Positions 51,119 to 59,649 of a DNA stretch of 64,000 nt are shown here, piece by piece. Positions within the stretch are counted from its first letter, which is position 1; each line of letters starts with the position of its first letter. The DNA is from Janthinobacterium sp051380735 (GTDB taxonomy: Bacteria; Pseudomonadota; Gammaproteobacteria; Burkholderiales; Burkholderiaceae_D): positions 186,001-250,000 of the forward strand of contig NZ_JBNYXQ010000005.1 of NCBI RefSeq assembly GCF_051380735.1. Direction: 5' to 3'. Under the pieces are notes generated by a model. The model worked only from the letters and a program-made list of their open reading frames with translations, had not been told where the DNA came from and did no database searches. The position numbers and the translations under genes were made by a program.

Positions 51119-52156
51119 ATGCAGAAAACCGACACCCGCACAGTGGCGCACCATATCGCGCGCCAGTGTGCACTGGCGCTGGAGGCCGATGGCCACGGCC
51201 CGGACGATTTCTTCCGCCATACCGGCATCACGCCAGCGCAGTTGCAGGACCCGGGCGGGCGCATCGACGCACAGCGCCACCGCCGCATGGTGGCCTACGC
51301 CCAGCAACTGCCGGCACACCGCGGCATGCTCGACATCGCGCCCGAGCACTGGTTTGCCAACTTCCCGGCAGTGGCGCAAGTGTGCTTCAACCGCCCCACC
51401 TTGCGCAGCGCGCTGCAGCAGATGCTGCACTTGCGCGGCCTGATCGGCGAATTCGATTTCATGCTGATGCGTGAAAATGACAGCCAGGTCGAAATCGAAT
51501 ACATTTCCGAATTCTGCACGCTGGGCGGCGCCATGCAGGCGCTGGCCAATTTCAAGATGCTGTCGCTGGTGGCGCGCGCCTATGACGACGGCACGCCGAC
51601 CGCGTTTCATGTCGGGTTCCAGGGCAAGGCGCCGTGGTTTGCGCACGCCGTCGCCGAGTGCTTTGGCGCCAGCGCGCGCTTTGGCCAGGCGCGCAATACC
51701 TTGCGCTTCGACGCGCGCCTGCTCGACGCGCCCTGCGCGCATTTCAACCCGCTGCTGGCGCCGCACGCGCTGGAACAGGCCCAGGCCCAGTTGCACAAGC
51801 TGCGCGGCGCGCAGCTGTTTTCGGCCCGCGTGGAACAGGCCATCATCGACTTGCTGAGGCAAGGCAGCAGCGAGCTGGCCGACAGCGCCTCGCTGCTGCC
51901 TGCCCTGTGCGATGGCCTGGCGACGAACAGCTGGACCTTGCGGCGCCAGTTGCAGCAGGAAGCGACCACGTTTCGCGCGCTGGAACTGCGCGCCAAAAGC
52001 CGCGAATCGCGCCGCCTGCTGCGCGAAACGACCCTGAGCGTGGGCGAAATCAGCGACCGCCTGGGCTTTTCCTCGCAAAGCGCGTTCACCCGCTTCTTCA
52101 AGACCCAGTTTGCACTGCCGCCGGCGCGCTACCGGCAGGATACGGCCGGGGCCTGA
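51119..52156 (+). CDS. AraC-family transcriptional regulator (OruR-like)
   Basis: 345 residues. N-terminal effector domain (~5-185; Arabinose-operon/OruR type, FFRHTGITPAQLQDPGGR), then two AraC helix-turn-helices (~230-330; NSWTLRRQLQQEATTF and VGEISDRLGFSSQSAFTRFFK). ATG 51119 has GGAG 7 bases upstream. The frame is open to 50921. The 222-base gap to the divergent GH3 gene should hold its operator. Confidence 0.91.
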   Translation: MQKTDTRTVAHHIARQCALALEADGHGPDDFFRHTGITPAQLQDPGGRIDAQRHRRMVAYAQQLPAHRGMLDIAPEHWFANFPAVAQVCFNRPTLRSALQQMLHLRGLIGEFDFMLMRENDSQVEIEYISEFCTLGGAMQALANFKMLSLVARAYDDGTPTAFHVGFQGKAPWFAHAVAECFGASARFGQARNTLRFDARLLDAPCAHFNPLLAPHALEQAQAQLHKLRGAQLFSARVEQAIIDLLRQGSSELADSASLLPALCDGLATNSWTLRRQLQQEATTFRALELRAKSRESRRLLRETTLSVGEISDRLGFSSQSAFTRFFKTQFALPPARYRQDTAGA

Positions 52157-52249
52157 TCCTGAACCAGAGCCCGTTAGCGGCGCAATACGGCCAACAACCG
52201 GCTGCCCACCACAGAATGGCTTCCGGATGTTCGCCTCGCTTGCCTGACA

Positions 52250-52717
52250 CTATGACGATGAGTCGGTATCGGCCCTGATGTCATACGCCAGCCGCGCCGC
52301 GTCGATTTCCTGGCGGTGGCCAAAGGCCCAGGCGCCCAGCGCGCTGATAGGGCCGAGCAAGGACCGGCCCAGGTCCGTCAGCGCATAGTCGACCCTGGGC
52401 GGCACGGTGGGAAACACCGTGCGCGTGACCAGGCCGTCGCGCTCCAGGCCACGCAGGGTCAGGGTCAGCATGCGCTGCGAGATGCCGTTGATGAGGCGGC
52501 GCATCTCATTGAAGCGCTTGGTGCCGTTACCCAGCAAGATCACCACCAGCACGCTCCACTTGTCGCCCACACGCGCCAGGATATCGGTGGCTGGCTGGCA
52601 CGAGTGCGCCACGGCCGGGTAGCCGCCTGCTGCGCGCATGCGCTGCTCCAGCGCCGCGCCGCCTTCGGTTACATCCATGTGCCCGGGTATGGAAAAAGTG
52701 CCTTCTTGTGCGTTCAA
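52250..52717 (-). CDS. HxlR-family transcriptional regulator
   Basis: 155-residue winged-helix regulator. CQPATDILARVGDKWSVLVVILL with the redox-type N-terminal Cys, NGISQRMLTLTLRGLERDGLVTR and DLGRSLLGPI are standard HxlR elements. HxlR proteins of this kind often sense quinones or electrophiles through a Cys. Divergent from azoR across 72 bases. Confidence 0.93.
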   Translation of the reverse strand: MNAQEGTFSIPGHMDVTEGGAALEQRMRAAGGYPAVAHSCQPATDILARVGDKWSVLVVILLGNGTKRFNEMRRLINGISQRMLTLTLRGLERDGLVTRTVFPTVPPRVDYALTDLGRSLLGPISALGAWAFGHRQEIDAARLAYDIRADTDSSS

Positions 52718-52742
52718 TTTTTTTTCATCACTATGAGCCTCA

Positions 52743-52758
52743 GGTACAAAATGATACC
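52743..52758. promoter_or_regulatory. Candidate HxlR operator
   Basis: GGTACAAAATGATACC: dyad ends GGTA/TACC with a T/A-rich centre, 32-47 bases upstream of azoR and 26-41 bases upstream of the HxlR gene. It is similar in size and symmetry to HxlR-type sites such as that of YodB. Confidence 0.45.
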
Positions 52759-52789
52759 ACCCTCAATCGACCCGACTACAAGGCTCCAC

Positions 52790-53362
52790 ATGAATATCCT
52801 GCATATCGATTCCAGCATCCTGGGCGACCATTCCACCACCCGTCAGCTGACAGCCGCCATCGCCGCCCGCCTGCAAGCGGCCGCGCCCGGCACGCAAGTC
52901 ACTTACCGCGACCTGGCCTTTGATCCGCTGCCGCAATTTACGGCGGCCCTCAGCGCGACTGACGCCGCCGCGCTGTCCGCCGCACTGGAACAGGTACTGG
53001 CCGCCGACGTGATCGTGATAGGCGCGCCGCTGTACAACTTCAGCATCCCTTCGCAGCTGAAATCGTGGCTGGACGCGCTGGCCGTGCCGGGCAAGACGTT
53101 TCAGTATGGCGCCAGCGGCCCCGAAGGCTTGCTGGGCGCCAAGCGCGTGATCGTCGCTTCGGCACGCGGCGGTATCTACACGCCCGGCACGCCGATGGCC
53201 AGCCTGGACCACCAGGAAAATTACCTGAAAAGCTACTTCGGTTTCCTCGGCGTCAGCCAGTTGGAAATCGTGCGCGCCGAAGGCCTGAAGGTCAGCGACG
53301 AGGTGCGCGCGCAGGCCCTGGCGTCGGCGTTCGAGCAGATCGCTCAGCTGAAGGCAGCATAG
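52790..53362 (+). CDS. azoR: FMN-dependent NADH-azoreductase/quinone reductase
   Basis: 190-residue flavodoxin-fold enzyme reducing quinones and azo compounds with NADH. Typical MNILHIDSSILGDHSTTRQLT start, GAPLYNFSIPSQLKSW (FMN-binding), VIVASARGGIYTPG. AAGG lies 6 bases before ATG 52790; the frame stays open upstream but that is shadow. Probably repressed by the divergent HxlR protein. Confidence 0.93.
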   Translation: MNILHIDSSILGDHSTTRQLTAAIAARLQAAAPGTQVTYRDLAFDPLPQFTAALSATDAAALSAALEQVLAADVIVIGAPLYNFSIPSQLKSWLDALAVPGKTFQYGASGPEGLLGAKRVIVASARGGIYTPGTPMASLDHQENYLKSYFGFLGVSQLEIVRAEGLKVSDEVRAQALASAFEQIAQLKAA

Positions 53363-53447
53363 GGAACCGGGCCATTGCCGTGGGGACTGGGCAGAAAAAC
53401 GCAAGATGCGCTAAGCTCTAAAGCCCACCCTCATCACAAGGAACACC

Positions 53448-53735
53448 ATGACCCTGATCGTCGTCGCCACCATCGATGCCCAAGCCGACCATATCGCCGC
53501 CGTGCGCGCCGCGCTGGAATCGGTCGTGCCGCCCAGCCGTCTCGAGAGCACCTGCCTGCGGTACGAGCTGCACCTGGACAATAAAATTCCCACCCGCTTT
53601 ATCATGCTGGAAGAATGGGTTGACGAGGCAGCCTTGCGCGCGCATGAAGAAACGCCACATTTCAAGACGCTGGTCGCTGCCGTGGGCGACAAGGTCGTCA
53701 ATATCAACGTGGCGGAACTGAGCAAGCTGGCGTAA
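53448..53735 (+). CDS. Antibiotic biosynthesis monooxygenase (ABM)/quinol monooxygenase-like protein
   Basis: 95-residue single ABM domain (dimeric alpha/beta barrel): MTLIVVATIDAQADHIAAVR, CLRYELHLD, FIMLEEWVDEAALRAHEETPHF. It follows azoR on the same strand after 85 bases. YgiN-like proteins of this type are linked to quinol metabolism, so a joint role with the azoreductase is plausible. Confidence 0.86.
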   Translation: MTLIVVATIDAQADHIAAVRAALESVVPPSRLESTCLRYELHLDNKIPTRFIMLEEWVDEAALRAHEETPHFKTLVAAVGDKVVNINVAELSKLA

Positions 53736-53814
53736 GCGTCATCGCTGGCGTCAATCGCGCGCGCCAGCGGAAAGGTTGCCGTATAGAATGTGTCAACTTT
53801 TCTCCTGATACGCC

Positions 53815-54381
53815 ATGACTACTCTCTCTATCCTGCGCAGCGCCACCACCGTGGCCACCCTGATGTTCAGCCCTGGCGCCTTTGCACAAGCGCCGATGCC
53901 CAATCTGGTGGGCGACTACGATCTCGCCTCGTCAACCACCGTACCGGCCAGCACCTGGGGCTATTCCAAGGGCCGCATTGCGGTCAAGCAGCTCGATGAC
54001 AAGCATTTGCTGATCGTCCTGTCGTGCGAATGGAAACGCGAACCGAAGGCCGTTTGCGGCGATTATTTCTACGCCCAGTGGCGCGACGACGGCCTGTACC
54101 TGCAGGACATGAATACCTTCGCCATGCGCCTGTACTTCGATCCTGCCTCGCGCAAGCTGACGATTATTTCGCGCGGCGCCGACGCCAAGGCGAGTGTGCG
54201 CCACGACGTGTTCGCCGCTACCACCGCGCCGCTGACCGATGCAGCGCTGGTGCGGCGCATGAAACGCGAACTGGCCAATGCCGAGAGCAAGGAAAACCGC
54301 CGCGTCTTTGGCCCCTACAACAAGTGGGACTACAAAGAGAACCGCATCGAATTCCAGCAGCAAGCCGCCATCAAACCGTGA
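53815..54381 (+). CDS. Hypothetical exported protein
   Basis: 188 residues with signal peptide MTTLSILRSATTVATLMFSPGAFA. Body of ~160 residues; the two Cys (LSCEW and VCGDYF) may form a disulfide. No recognised family. The stop overlaps the GTG start of the next gene, so they are coupled. Confidence 0.75.
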   Translation: MTTLSILRSATTVATLMFSPGAFAQAPMPNLVGDYDLASSTTVPASTWGYSKGRIAVKQLDDKHLLIVLSCEWKREPKAVCGDYFYAQWRDDGLYLQDMNTFAMRLYFDPASRKLTIISRGADAKASVRHDVFAATTAPLTDAALVRRMKRELANAESKENRRVFGPYNKWDYKENRIEFQQQAAIKP

Positions 54382-55091
54382 AGCGGCGCCAGTTGCTGCA
54401 CCTGGCCGGTACCCTGCTGTGCTCGCCCGTGCTGGTGCGCGCTGCAGATACCGGCTTGACCGGCCCCGTGCGCAAGCGCATCCTGGCCACCATCGAAGTG
54501 GCCGCGCCCAGGGTGATCAACGTAGAGCACCTGGCGCTGATACGGCGCTTCAATATCGCCTGGTCGCCGGTGGAAAGCGGCGCGCCGATGCTGAACCCGG
54601 CGCAACCGCTGGGCGACGGCGATACCCTGTCGCTGGCGATGCAGATTACCGCCGGCAAGGATGCGGCGATGGCCGCGCAGCGCCTGATGGAGGCGGGGCA
54701 ACTGCTGCCCCATTTCATGCAGATGGCGACACTCAAGCCGGGCAGCTATGCGCTGGACCAGGCCAGCTTTGCGTTTACCGAACGCCATCAGCTGCTGCTG
54801 CGCCGGCAATCGTGGCGCTCGCTGGAAATGCTGGGCCTGGGAGCCGAAGACTATCTGGGCGAAGGCTATTGGCCCACGCCGGCGGTCGACGGCAAGCGGC
54901 CGTATGGCGACTTCACGAATTATCCCGTTGAAATGGCGCAGGCACTGGGCTTGCCCGTGCGCAAGCAGCCTGACGGCACATTGACGGTCACGCCCGCGCT
55001 CGACAAGGAACTCGAAGCGCTGCACGAACAGACCATGCCGGCCATGCAGGTGTTCGTGCGGCATGCGGGCTTGATGCGCAATACCATCTAG
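54378..55091 (+). CDS. Hypothetical exported protein, GTG start, coupled to the gene before
   Basis: 237 residues. GTG 54378 overlaps the preceding stop (GTGA). The N-terminus KRRQLLHLAGTLLCSPVLVRA is a signal sequence with KRRQLLHL, similar to a twin-arginine motif. No recognised domain. Because it is coupled to the previous exported protein, the two may work together. Confidence 0.72.
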   Translation: MKRRQLLHLAGTLLCSPVLVRAADTGLTGPVRKRILATIEVAAPRVINVEHLALIRRFNIAWSPVESGAPMLNPAQPLGDGDTLSLAMQITAGKDAAMAAQRLMEAGQLLPHFMQMATLKPGSYALDQASFAFTERHQLLLRRQSWRSLEMLGLGAEDYLGEGYWPTPAVDGKRPYGDFTNYPVEMAQALGLPVRKQPDGTLTVTPALDKELEALHEQTMPAMQVFVRHAGLMRNTI

Positions 55092-55172
55092 CGCGCCTGC
55101 CTTCTGGCAGGTGTGCAAGAGATGACAAGCAGCTACGATGGCGGCACCCTCTTTGCGCAAGGAAGCACCGCC

Positions 55173-55808
55173 ATGACCAGCCATCAACCCACCAATTCCC
55201 CGGCGCGCCACCCGATCGGCATTGCCCACGGCGTCACCTTCGACGTGGTGGCCTGGGGCCCGGCCATGGCCGAGGTCGACCTGAGCGTCGCCTGCATGTT
55301 CGAGCATGAAGTTGGCGACGCGCCCATCGCTGGCGGCCTGCTGGCCCTGGATCAGGCGCTGGGCGGCCAGTTGACACGGCTGCGCCGCGGCGGCGCCTTT
55401 CAAGCCCAGCCGATGGAAACCCTGCTGATCACCACGCCGCCGGCCGGCATGGCGCCGCGCGCGGTGCTCGTTATCGGCCTGGGCGAGCCTGGCTTGCTGA
55501 CGTCGGACGTGCTGCGCCGTGCCACGCGGGTGGCCATGCGCGAGGCGATACGCCACGGCGCGCGCACGATGGCCTTTGCGCCCAGCGTGCTCGACGCCGG
55601 GCACACCGACAATGCTGCGCTCGATATGCCCGAAGTCATGCTGGACGGCATGCTGGGCGCGCTGGCCGCCGAGTTTTTGCTGGCCGAAACGGGCCTGGCG
55701 ACCCGGCCGCTGCTGCAGCACTGCACCTTTGATGTCGGCGCCCCGCGCGTAGAGTCCGCCGCTCTGGCGTTTGCAGCGGCGTTTGCAAGGCTGCATGATG
55801 CCAAATAG
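55173..55808 (+). CDS. M17 aminopeptidase N-terminal-domain protein
   Basis: 211 residues resembling only the N-terminal domain of M17 leucyl aminopeptidases (GVTFDVVAWGPAMAEVDLS, GALIVIGLGEP-like). The catalytic metallopeptidase domain (NTDAEGR motif) is absent. It is therefore a non-catalytic homologue or a regulatory module. ATG 55173 follows AAGGA at about 9 bases. No obvious operon partner. Confidence 0.7.
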   Translation: MTSHQPTNSPARHPIGIAHGVTFDVVAWGPAMAEVDLSVACMFEHEVGDAPIAGGLLALDQALGGQLTRLRRGGAFQAQPMETLLITTPPAGMAPRAVLVIGLGEPGLLTSDVLRRATRVAMREAIRHGARTMAFAPSVLDAGHTDNAALDMPEVMLDGMLGALAAEFLLAETGLATRPLLQHCTFDVGAPRVESAALAFAAAFARLHDAK

Positions 55809-55913
55809 CAAAATCAATCACAAGTGAGCCAACGAACGGTGGTTGGCCGCGACGTCCTCCATTCTTGATCGGGCCAGAACTTCGCCACGCATGCTTTCAA
55901 GAAAGGTCATACC

Positions 55914-56909
55914 ATGGATGACAATACCAACCGCTCACGGCGCCATTTCGTTGGTGCCGCTGCCGGCGGCGCCCTCGCCTCCGTCGTCGCGCCAGCGATG
56001 GCGCAATCGAACTCTGCCCACCCTGCCGGACTGCCGCCCGATCCCGTTACCCAATATCCGCAACCGCCGTTTCCGGTCCAGCAGCAGCCCTGGCCCGGCT
56101 TGACGAGCAAGATGAATCCCCGCCCCGACCATGGCGAAACCAGCTACAAGGGTTCGGGCCGCCTGACGGGCCGGCGTGCCCTGATCACGGGTGGCGACTC
56201 TGGCATCGGCCGCGCCGCCGCCATCGCCTATGCGCGCGAAGGCGCAGACGTGGCAATCAACTACCTGCCGGCCGAAGAGGAAGACGCGCGCGAAGTGGCG
56301 CAGCTGATCCGCGCCGCCGGCCGCAAGGCCGTCACCATACCGGGCGACATCAAGGATGAAGCCTTCTGCCAGAAGCTGGTGGCCGAAGCGGCGCGCGCGC
56401 TGGGCGGCCTCGATATCCTCGTCAACAACGCGGCGCGCCAATTTTCGGTCGATTCCATCACCGACATGACCACCGCCCACTTCGATGAAACCTTCAAGAC
56501 CAATGTGTACGCCATGTTCTGGATCACCAAGGCCGCCATTCCCTTGATGAAGCCAGGCTCGGCCATCATCAACACCGCGTCCGTGAATGCCTACGATCCC
56601 AGCGAAAACCTGCTCGACTATGCCGCCACCAAGGGCGCCATCATGATCTTCAGCAAGGGGCTGGCCAAGCAACTGGCCAGCAAGGGCATCCGCGTCAACG
56701 CCGTTGCACCGGGCCCCTTCTGGACCCCGCTGCAAGTGACCGGCGGCCAGCCGCCCGACAAGCTGCCAACCTTCGGCAAGGACACGCCGATGGGCCGCCC
56801 GGGCCAGCCGGCGGAACTGGCGGGCGTGTATGTGCTGCTGGCGTCAGGCGAATCGAGTTATGCGACGGGACAGGTGTATGCGGCCGTTGGCGGCAATGGC
56901 GGGCCTTGA
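55914..56909 (+). CDS. Tat-exported short-chain dehydrogenase
   Basis: 331 residues. N-terminal RSRRHFVGAAAGGALASVV resembles a twin-arginine signal (RRHFVG). SDR domain from ~75: TGGDSGIGRAAAIAYAREGADV, NNAARQFSV, catalytic YAATKGA, and a C-terminal GNGGP. This is the YghA/glucose-ribitol-dehydrogenase-like group with a long N-terminal extension. Periplasmic location is inferred from the signal. Confidence 0.88.
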   Translation: MDDNTNRSRRHFVGAAAGGALASVVAPAMAQSNSAHPAGLPPDPVTQYPQPPFPVQQQPWPGLTSKMNPRPDHGETSYKGSGRLTGRRALITGGDSGIGRAAAIAYAREGADVAINYLPAEEEDAREVAQLIRAAGRKAVTIPGDIKDEAFCQKLVAEAARALGGLDILVNNAARQFSVDSITDMTTAHFDETFKTNVYAMFWITKAAIPLMKPGSAIINTASVNAYDPSENLLDYAATKGAIMIFSKGLAKQLASKGIRVNAVAPGPFWTPLQVTGGQPPDKLPTFGKDTPMGRPGQPAELAGVYVLLASGESSYATGQVYAAVGGNGGP

Positions 56910-56982
56910 TTTTCCCGTCATGTCGGGCCGGACTGCAAGCCGCAGGCCGGCTCCTGCCCACTCATTTGAGTGGAAAGTGCGA

Positions 56983-57093
56983 TCACCACTCGCCGCCTTC
57001 CAGCCGCACCGCCACCGTCGACAGCAAGGAGTGCAGCACCACCTCGATGCCGATCTCGGTAATAACGGTGCTGTAACGATAGGCGATGGTCAC
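56983..57093 (-). CDS. Possible small ORF coupled to the PBP gene
   Basis: 36 codons, GTG start 2 bases after the penicillin-binding protein stop, TGA at 56983-56985. The amphipathic composition (VTIAYRYSTVITEIGIEVV) looks strand-like rather than random, but it is too short to be sure. It may be a decayed 3' extension. Confidence 0.25.
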   Translation of the reverse strand: MTIAYRYSTVITEIGIEVVLHSLLSTVAVRLEGGEW

Positions 57094-57095
57094 GC

Positions 57096-59555
57096 TCAGC
57101 CTTGCGGTGGTGTAGGCAATGGCGCCGGAGCCGGGACCGGTACAGGAGGCTCCTGCGGCACGGCCCGCCCATTCGATTCCTGCCCGCCGCCATCCTCGGC
57201 CGGCATGGCCAGCGGCGCGGCCGGCGCGCCGGCCTGCTCCATGTCGCCGCCCTCTTCCGTCGGCTCGTTTTCCGGCTCCATCGCTTCGATGCGGCGCGCT
57301 GGCGGTGGTGGCTTGCCGCCAGCGAAAATGGCGTCACGCGCCAGCTTGCCCGTGTCGAGCGCCGTCTTGAAGAAGTCGCCCACCACCAGCACGGCATTGT
57401 GGCCGCCCTGGCCCCAGTAGTTGCTGCGCATGGTGACGCGCGCGTCGTTGAAGCCGACCCAGGCGCCGCCCACCAGCTGCGGGTGCATCATGATGAACCA
57501 GCCATCGGCATTGTTTTGCGTGGTGCCGCTCTTGCCGGCCACGTCGGAGCGGATGCCGAAACGGTTGCGGATGGCCGTGCCGGTGCCGCGATCGATCACG
57601 CCGCGCATCATGTCGGTCAGGGTATCGGCCGATTCGATCTTCATCGCCTGGACCGGTTTATCCTCGCCGAAGCGGGCAATGACCTTGCCGTCGCGGTCGG
57701 TGATATGCGTGACCACATACGGCTTGCGCGCCTGGCCCTGGGCGGCGATGCTGGCGTACGCGTTGACCATTTCCAGCAAGGTGACGGGGCTGGTACCGAG
57801 CGCCAGCGATGGCACCGACTCAAGCTTGCTGTCACGCACGCCGAGCGCGCGCGCCAGCTTGATAATCGCTGGCAAGCCCACGTCCTGCATCACCTGCGCC
57901 GTAATGGTGTTCTTGGAGTACACCAGGCCTTCGCGCATGGTCATCTCGCGCCCGGTGGTGCCGCTCATGTCGGTCGGGCGCCACTTGGTGCCGTCGGCAG
58001 CCTTGATATCCATTACTTCGTCGCGGTAGATGTGTTCCGGGCTCAAGCCCTTTTCCAGCGCCGCGCCATACACGATGGGCTTGAAGGTGGAACCGGGCTG
58101 GCGCGCGGCCTGGGCTACGTGGTCGAACTGTTCGCGTGCAAAATCGCGGCTGCCGACCCAGGCGCGCAAGGCGCCTGTGGCCGGGTCCATTGCCACGAAA
58201 CCGGCCTGCAAGCGGGTCTTCGACTTGCGCAAGGCAGACATAAAAGCGCGGTCGCCCTTCAGTTGCACCAAAGCCTGGTCGGCCGTCATGTCGGCCGTAC
58301 CGCCGGTCGCCACCAGCTTGCGGTACTCGCCGGACTCCTTGACGAAGGCGTCAACCAGGGCCGGATGCGTTTTCCAGAAGTAATCGAACGGCACGCTACC
58401 CGACTGCATCGAGGCGTACATGCCGGTCGAGGTCGACGATGGCACGCCGGCGCGGCTCCATTCCACGTCGGCAATCGCCTGCAAGGCATTTGCCTGGCGC
58501 TCGACGGCACGCTCGGCCGCCTGCTGCAGGTCGCTGTCGAGCGTGGTGTGTACCACCAGGCCGTCCAGTTCCAGGTTGTAGTCGTTTTCGTCGGCCCATT
58601 CGATCAGCCATTTGCGTACATAGGCCGTGAAATGGCTGTCGGACTGCGCGCGTTCGCTCTGGCGCTCGAAGTGCAGCCGCAACGGCCGCTTGATCAGCTG
58701 CCTGTAGCGCTTCTCGTCGATCACCTCATGCTTGAGCATCTGGCCCAGCACCACGTTGCGGCGCTGCAGCGAGCGTTCCGGGTTGCCGACAGGATTGTAA
58801 TAATTCGTGCCCTTGAGCATGCCGACCAGGGTTGCGCTTTCCAGGATATCGAGGCGCGCGGCCGGCTTGTCGAAATACGTGCGGGCCGCCATTTCGATGC
58901 CGAAGGTGTTGTACAGGAAAGGCACCGTGTTCAGATACGCTTCGAGGATTTCCGTCTTGCTGTAGGTGGCCTCGATTTTCAGGGCCGTGACCAGTTCCTT
59001 GAGCTTGCGATTGAGGTTGCGCGAGCGCCCTATTTCCGCCGGAAACATATTACGCGCCAGTTGCTGGGTAATCGTCGAACCACCTTGCGGGTCGCCGCTG
59101 ATACTGTGGACGATGGCGCTGGCCAGGCGCCTGAAGTCAACGCCATGGTGGGCATAAAAACGGTGGTCTTCGGTGGCAATCAGGGCGCTGACCACATTCG
59201 GCGAGATCTGCTGCAAGGTGACGCGTTCCTGCAGGCCCTGATCGAAACGGGCCAGTTCCTCGCCGCCCGCGGCTACCATGGTGCTGGGCGCTGCCGTGCG
59301 CGCCTGGCGCAGGTCGTGGATGCTCGGCGTCAGTGGTATCAGCAGCAGCAGATAAGCCACCAGCAGCGCCAGCACGGCAAGGAAGGACCACAAGGCCATC
59401 ACCAGCGCGCGCCGCCCGGCCGGCAAGGCCATCAGATAGGCATGGCCGCGCCCATACAGGGCCGCCAGGCGGGTTCCACCATGCCGACCAAGCCGCGCGG
59501 CCATATCCTTGCCGCGCGCCATCCATTGTTTTGCCTTTGCCCTTAACTGCTCCAT
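57096..59555 (-). CDS. Bifunctional penicillin-binding protein 1A (transglycosylase/transpeptidase)
   Basis: 819-residue class A PBP that polymerises and cross-links peptidoglycan. Membrane anchor ~50-72 (LVMALWSFLAVLALLVAYLL), GT51 domain with ATEDHRFYAHHGVDF and GGSTITQQLARNMF (~125-165), transpeptidase with SxxK Ser in GSTFKPIVYGA, SxN in YSKNT, KSG in GKSGTTQN. The C-terminal tail is a Pro/Ala/Glu-rich stretch. Lies 94 bases downstream of an OXA-type beta-lactamase gene on the same strand. Confidence 0.94.
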   Translation of the reverse strand: MEQLRAKAKQWMARGKDMAARLGRHGGTRLAALYGRGHAYLMALPAGRRALVMALWSFLAVLALLVAYLLLLIPLTPSIHDLRQARTAAPSTMVAAGGEELARFDQGLQERVTLQQISPNVVSALIATEDHRFYAHHGVDFRRLASAIVHSISGDPQGGSTITQQLARNMFPAEIGRSRNLNRKLKELVTALKIEATYSKTEILEAYLNTVPFLYNTFGIEMAARTYFDKPAARLDILESATLVGMLKGTNYYNPVGNPERSLQRRNVVLGQMLKHEVIDEKRYRQLIKRPLRLHFERQSERAQSDSHFTAYVRKWLIEWADENDYNLELDGLVVHTTLDSDLQQAAERAVERQANALQAIADVEWSRAGVPSSTSTGMYASMQSGSVPFDYFWKTHPALVDAFVKESGEYRKLVATGGTADMTADQALVQLKGDRAFMSALRKSKTRLQAGFVAMDPATGALRAWVGSRDFAREQFDHVAQAARQPGSTFKPIVYGAALEKGLSPEHIYRDEVMDIKAADGTKWRPTDMSGTTGREMTMREGLVYSKNTITAQVMQDVGLPAIIKLARALGVRDSKLESVPSLALGTSPVTLLEMVNAYASIAAQGQARKPYVVTHITDRDGKVIARFGEDKPVQAMKIESADTLTDMMRGVIDRGTGTAIRNRFGIRSDVAGKSGTTQNNADGWFIMMHPQLVGGAWVGFNDARVTMRSNYWGQGGHNAVLVVGDFFKTALDTGKLARDAIFAGGKPPPPARRIEAMEPENEPTEEGGDMEQAGAPAAPLAMPAEDGGGQESNGRAVPQEPPVPVPAPAPLPTPPQG

Positions 59556-59649
59556 GCTTTACCTGTTCCTTGCCTGTTGCCGGATAATCCGTTTCGGCAA
59601 GTATATAGAACGCGGGCACAGCCTGGCGGAATTTACAGGCGGAAAGCCT

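Noticed and set aside
56950..56975. CCACTC-ATTT-GAGTGG hairpin between the SDR and PBP genes
   Set aside because: A 6-bp stem with no T-tract on either strand; could serve both convergent genes, but the evidence is too weak to call a terminator.
57102..59546. 814-codon plus-strand frame
   Set aside because: Antisense to the PBP gene with intact SxxK, SxN and KSG motifs.
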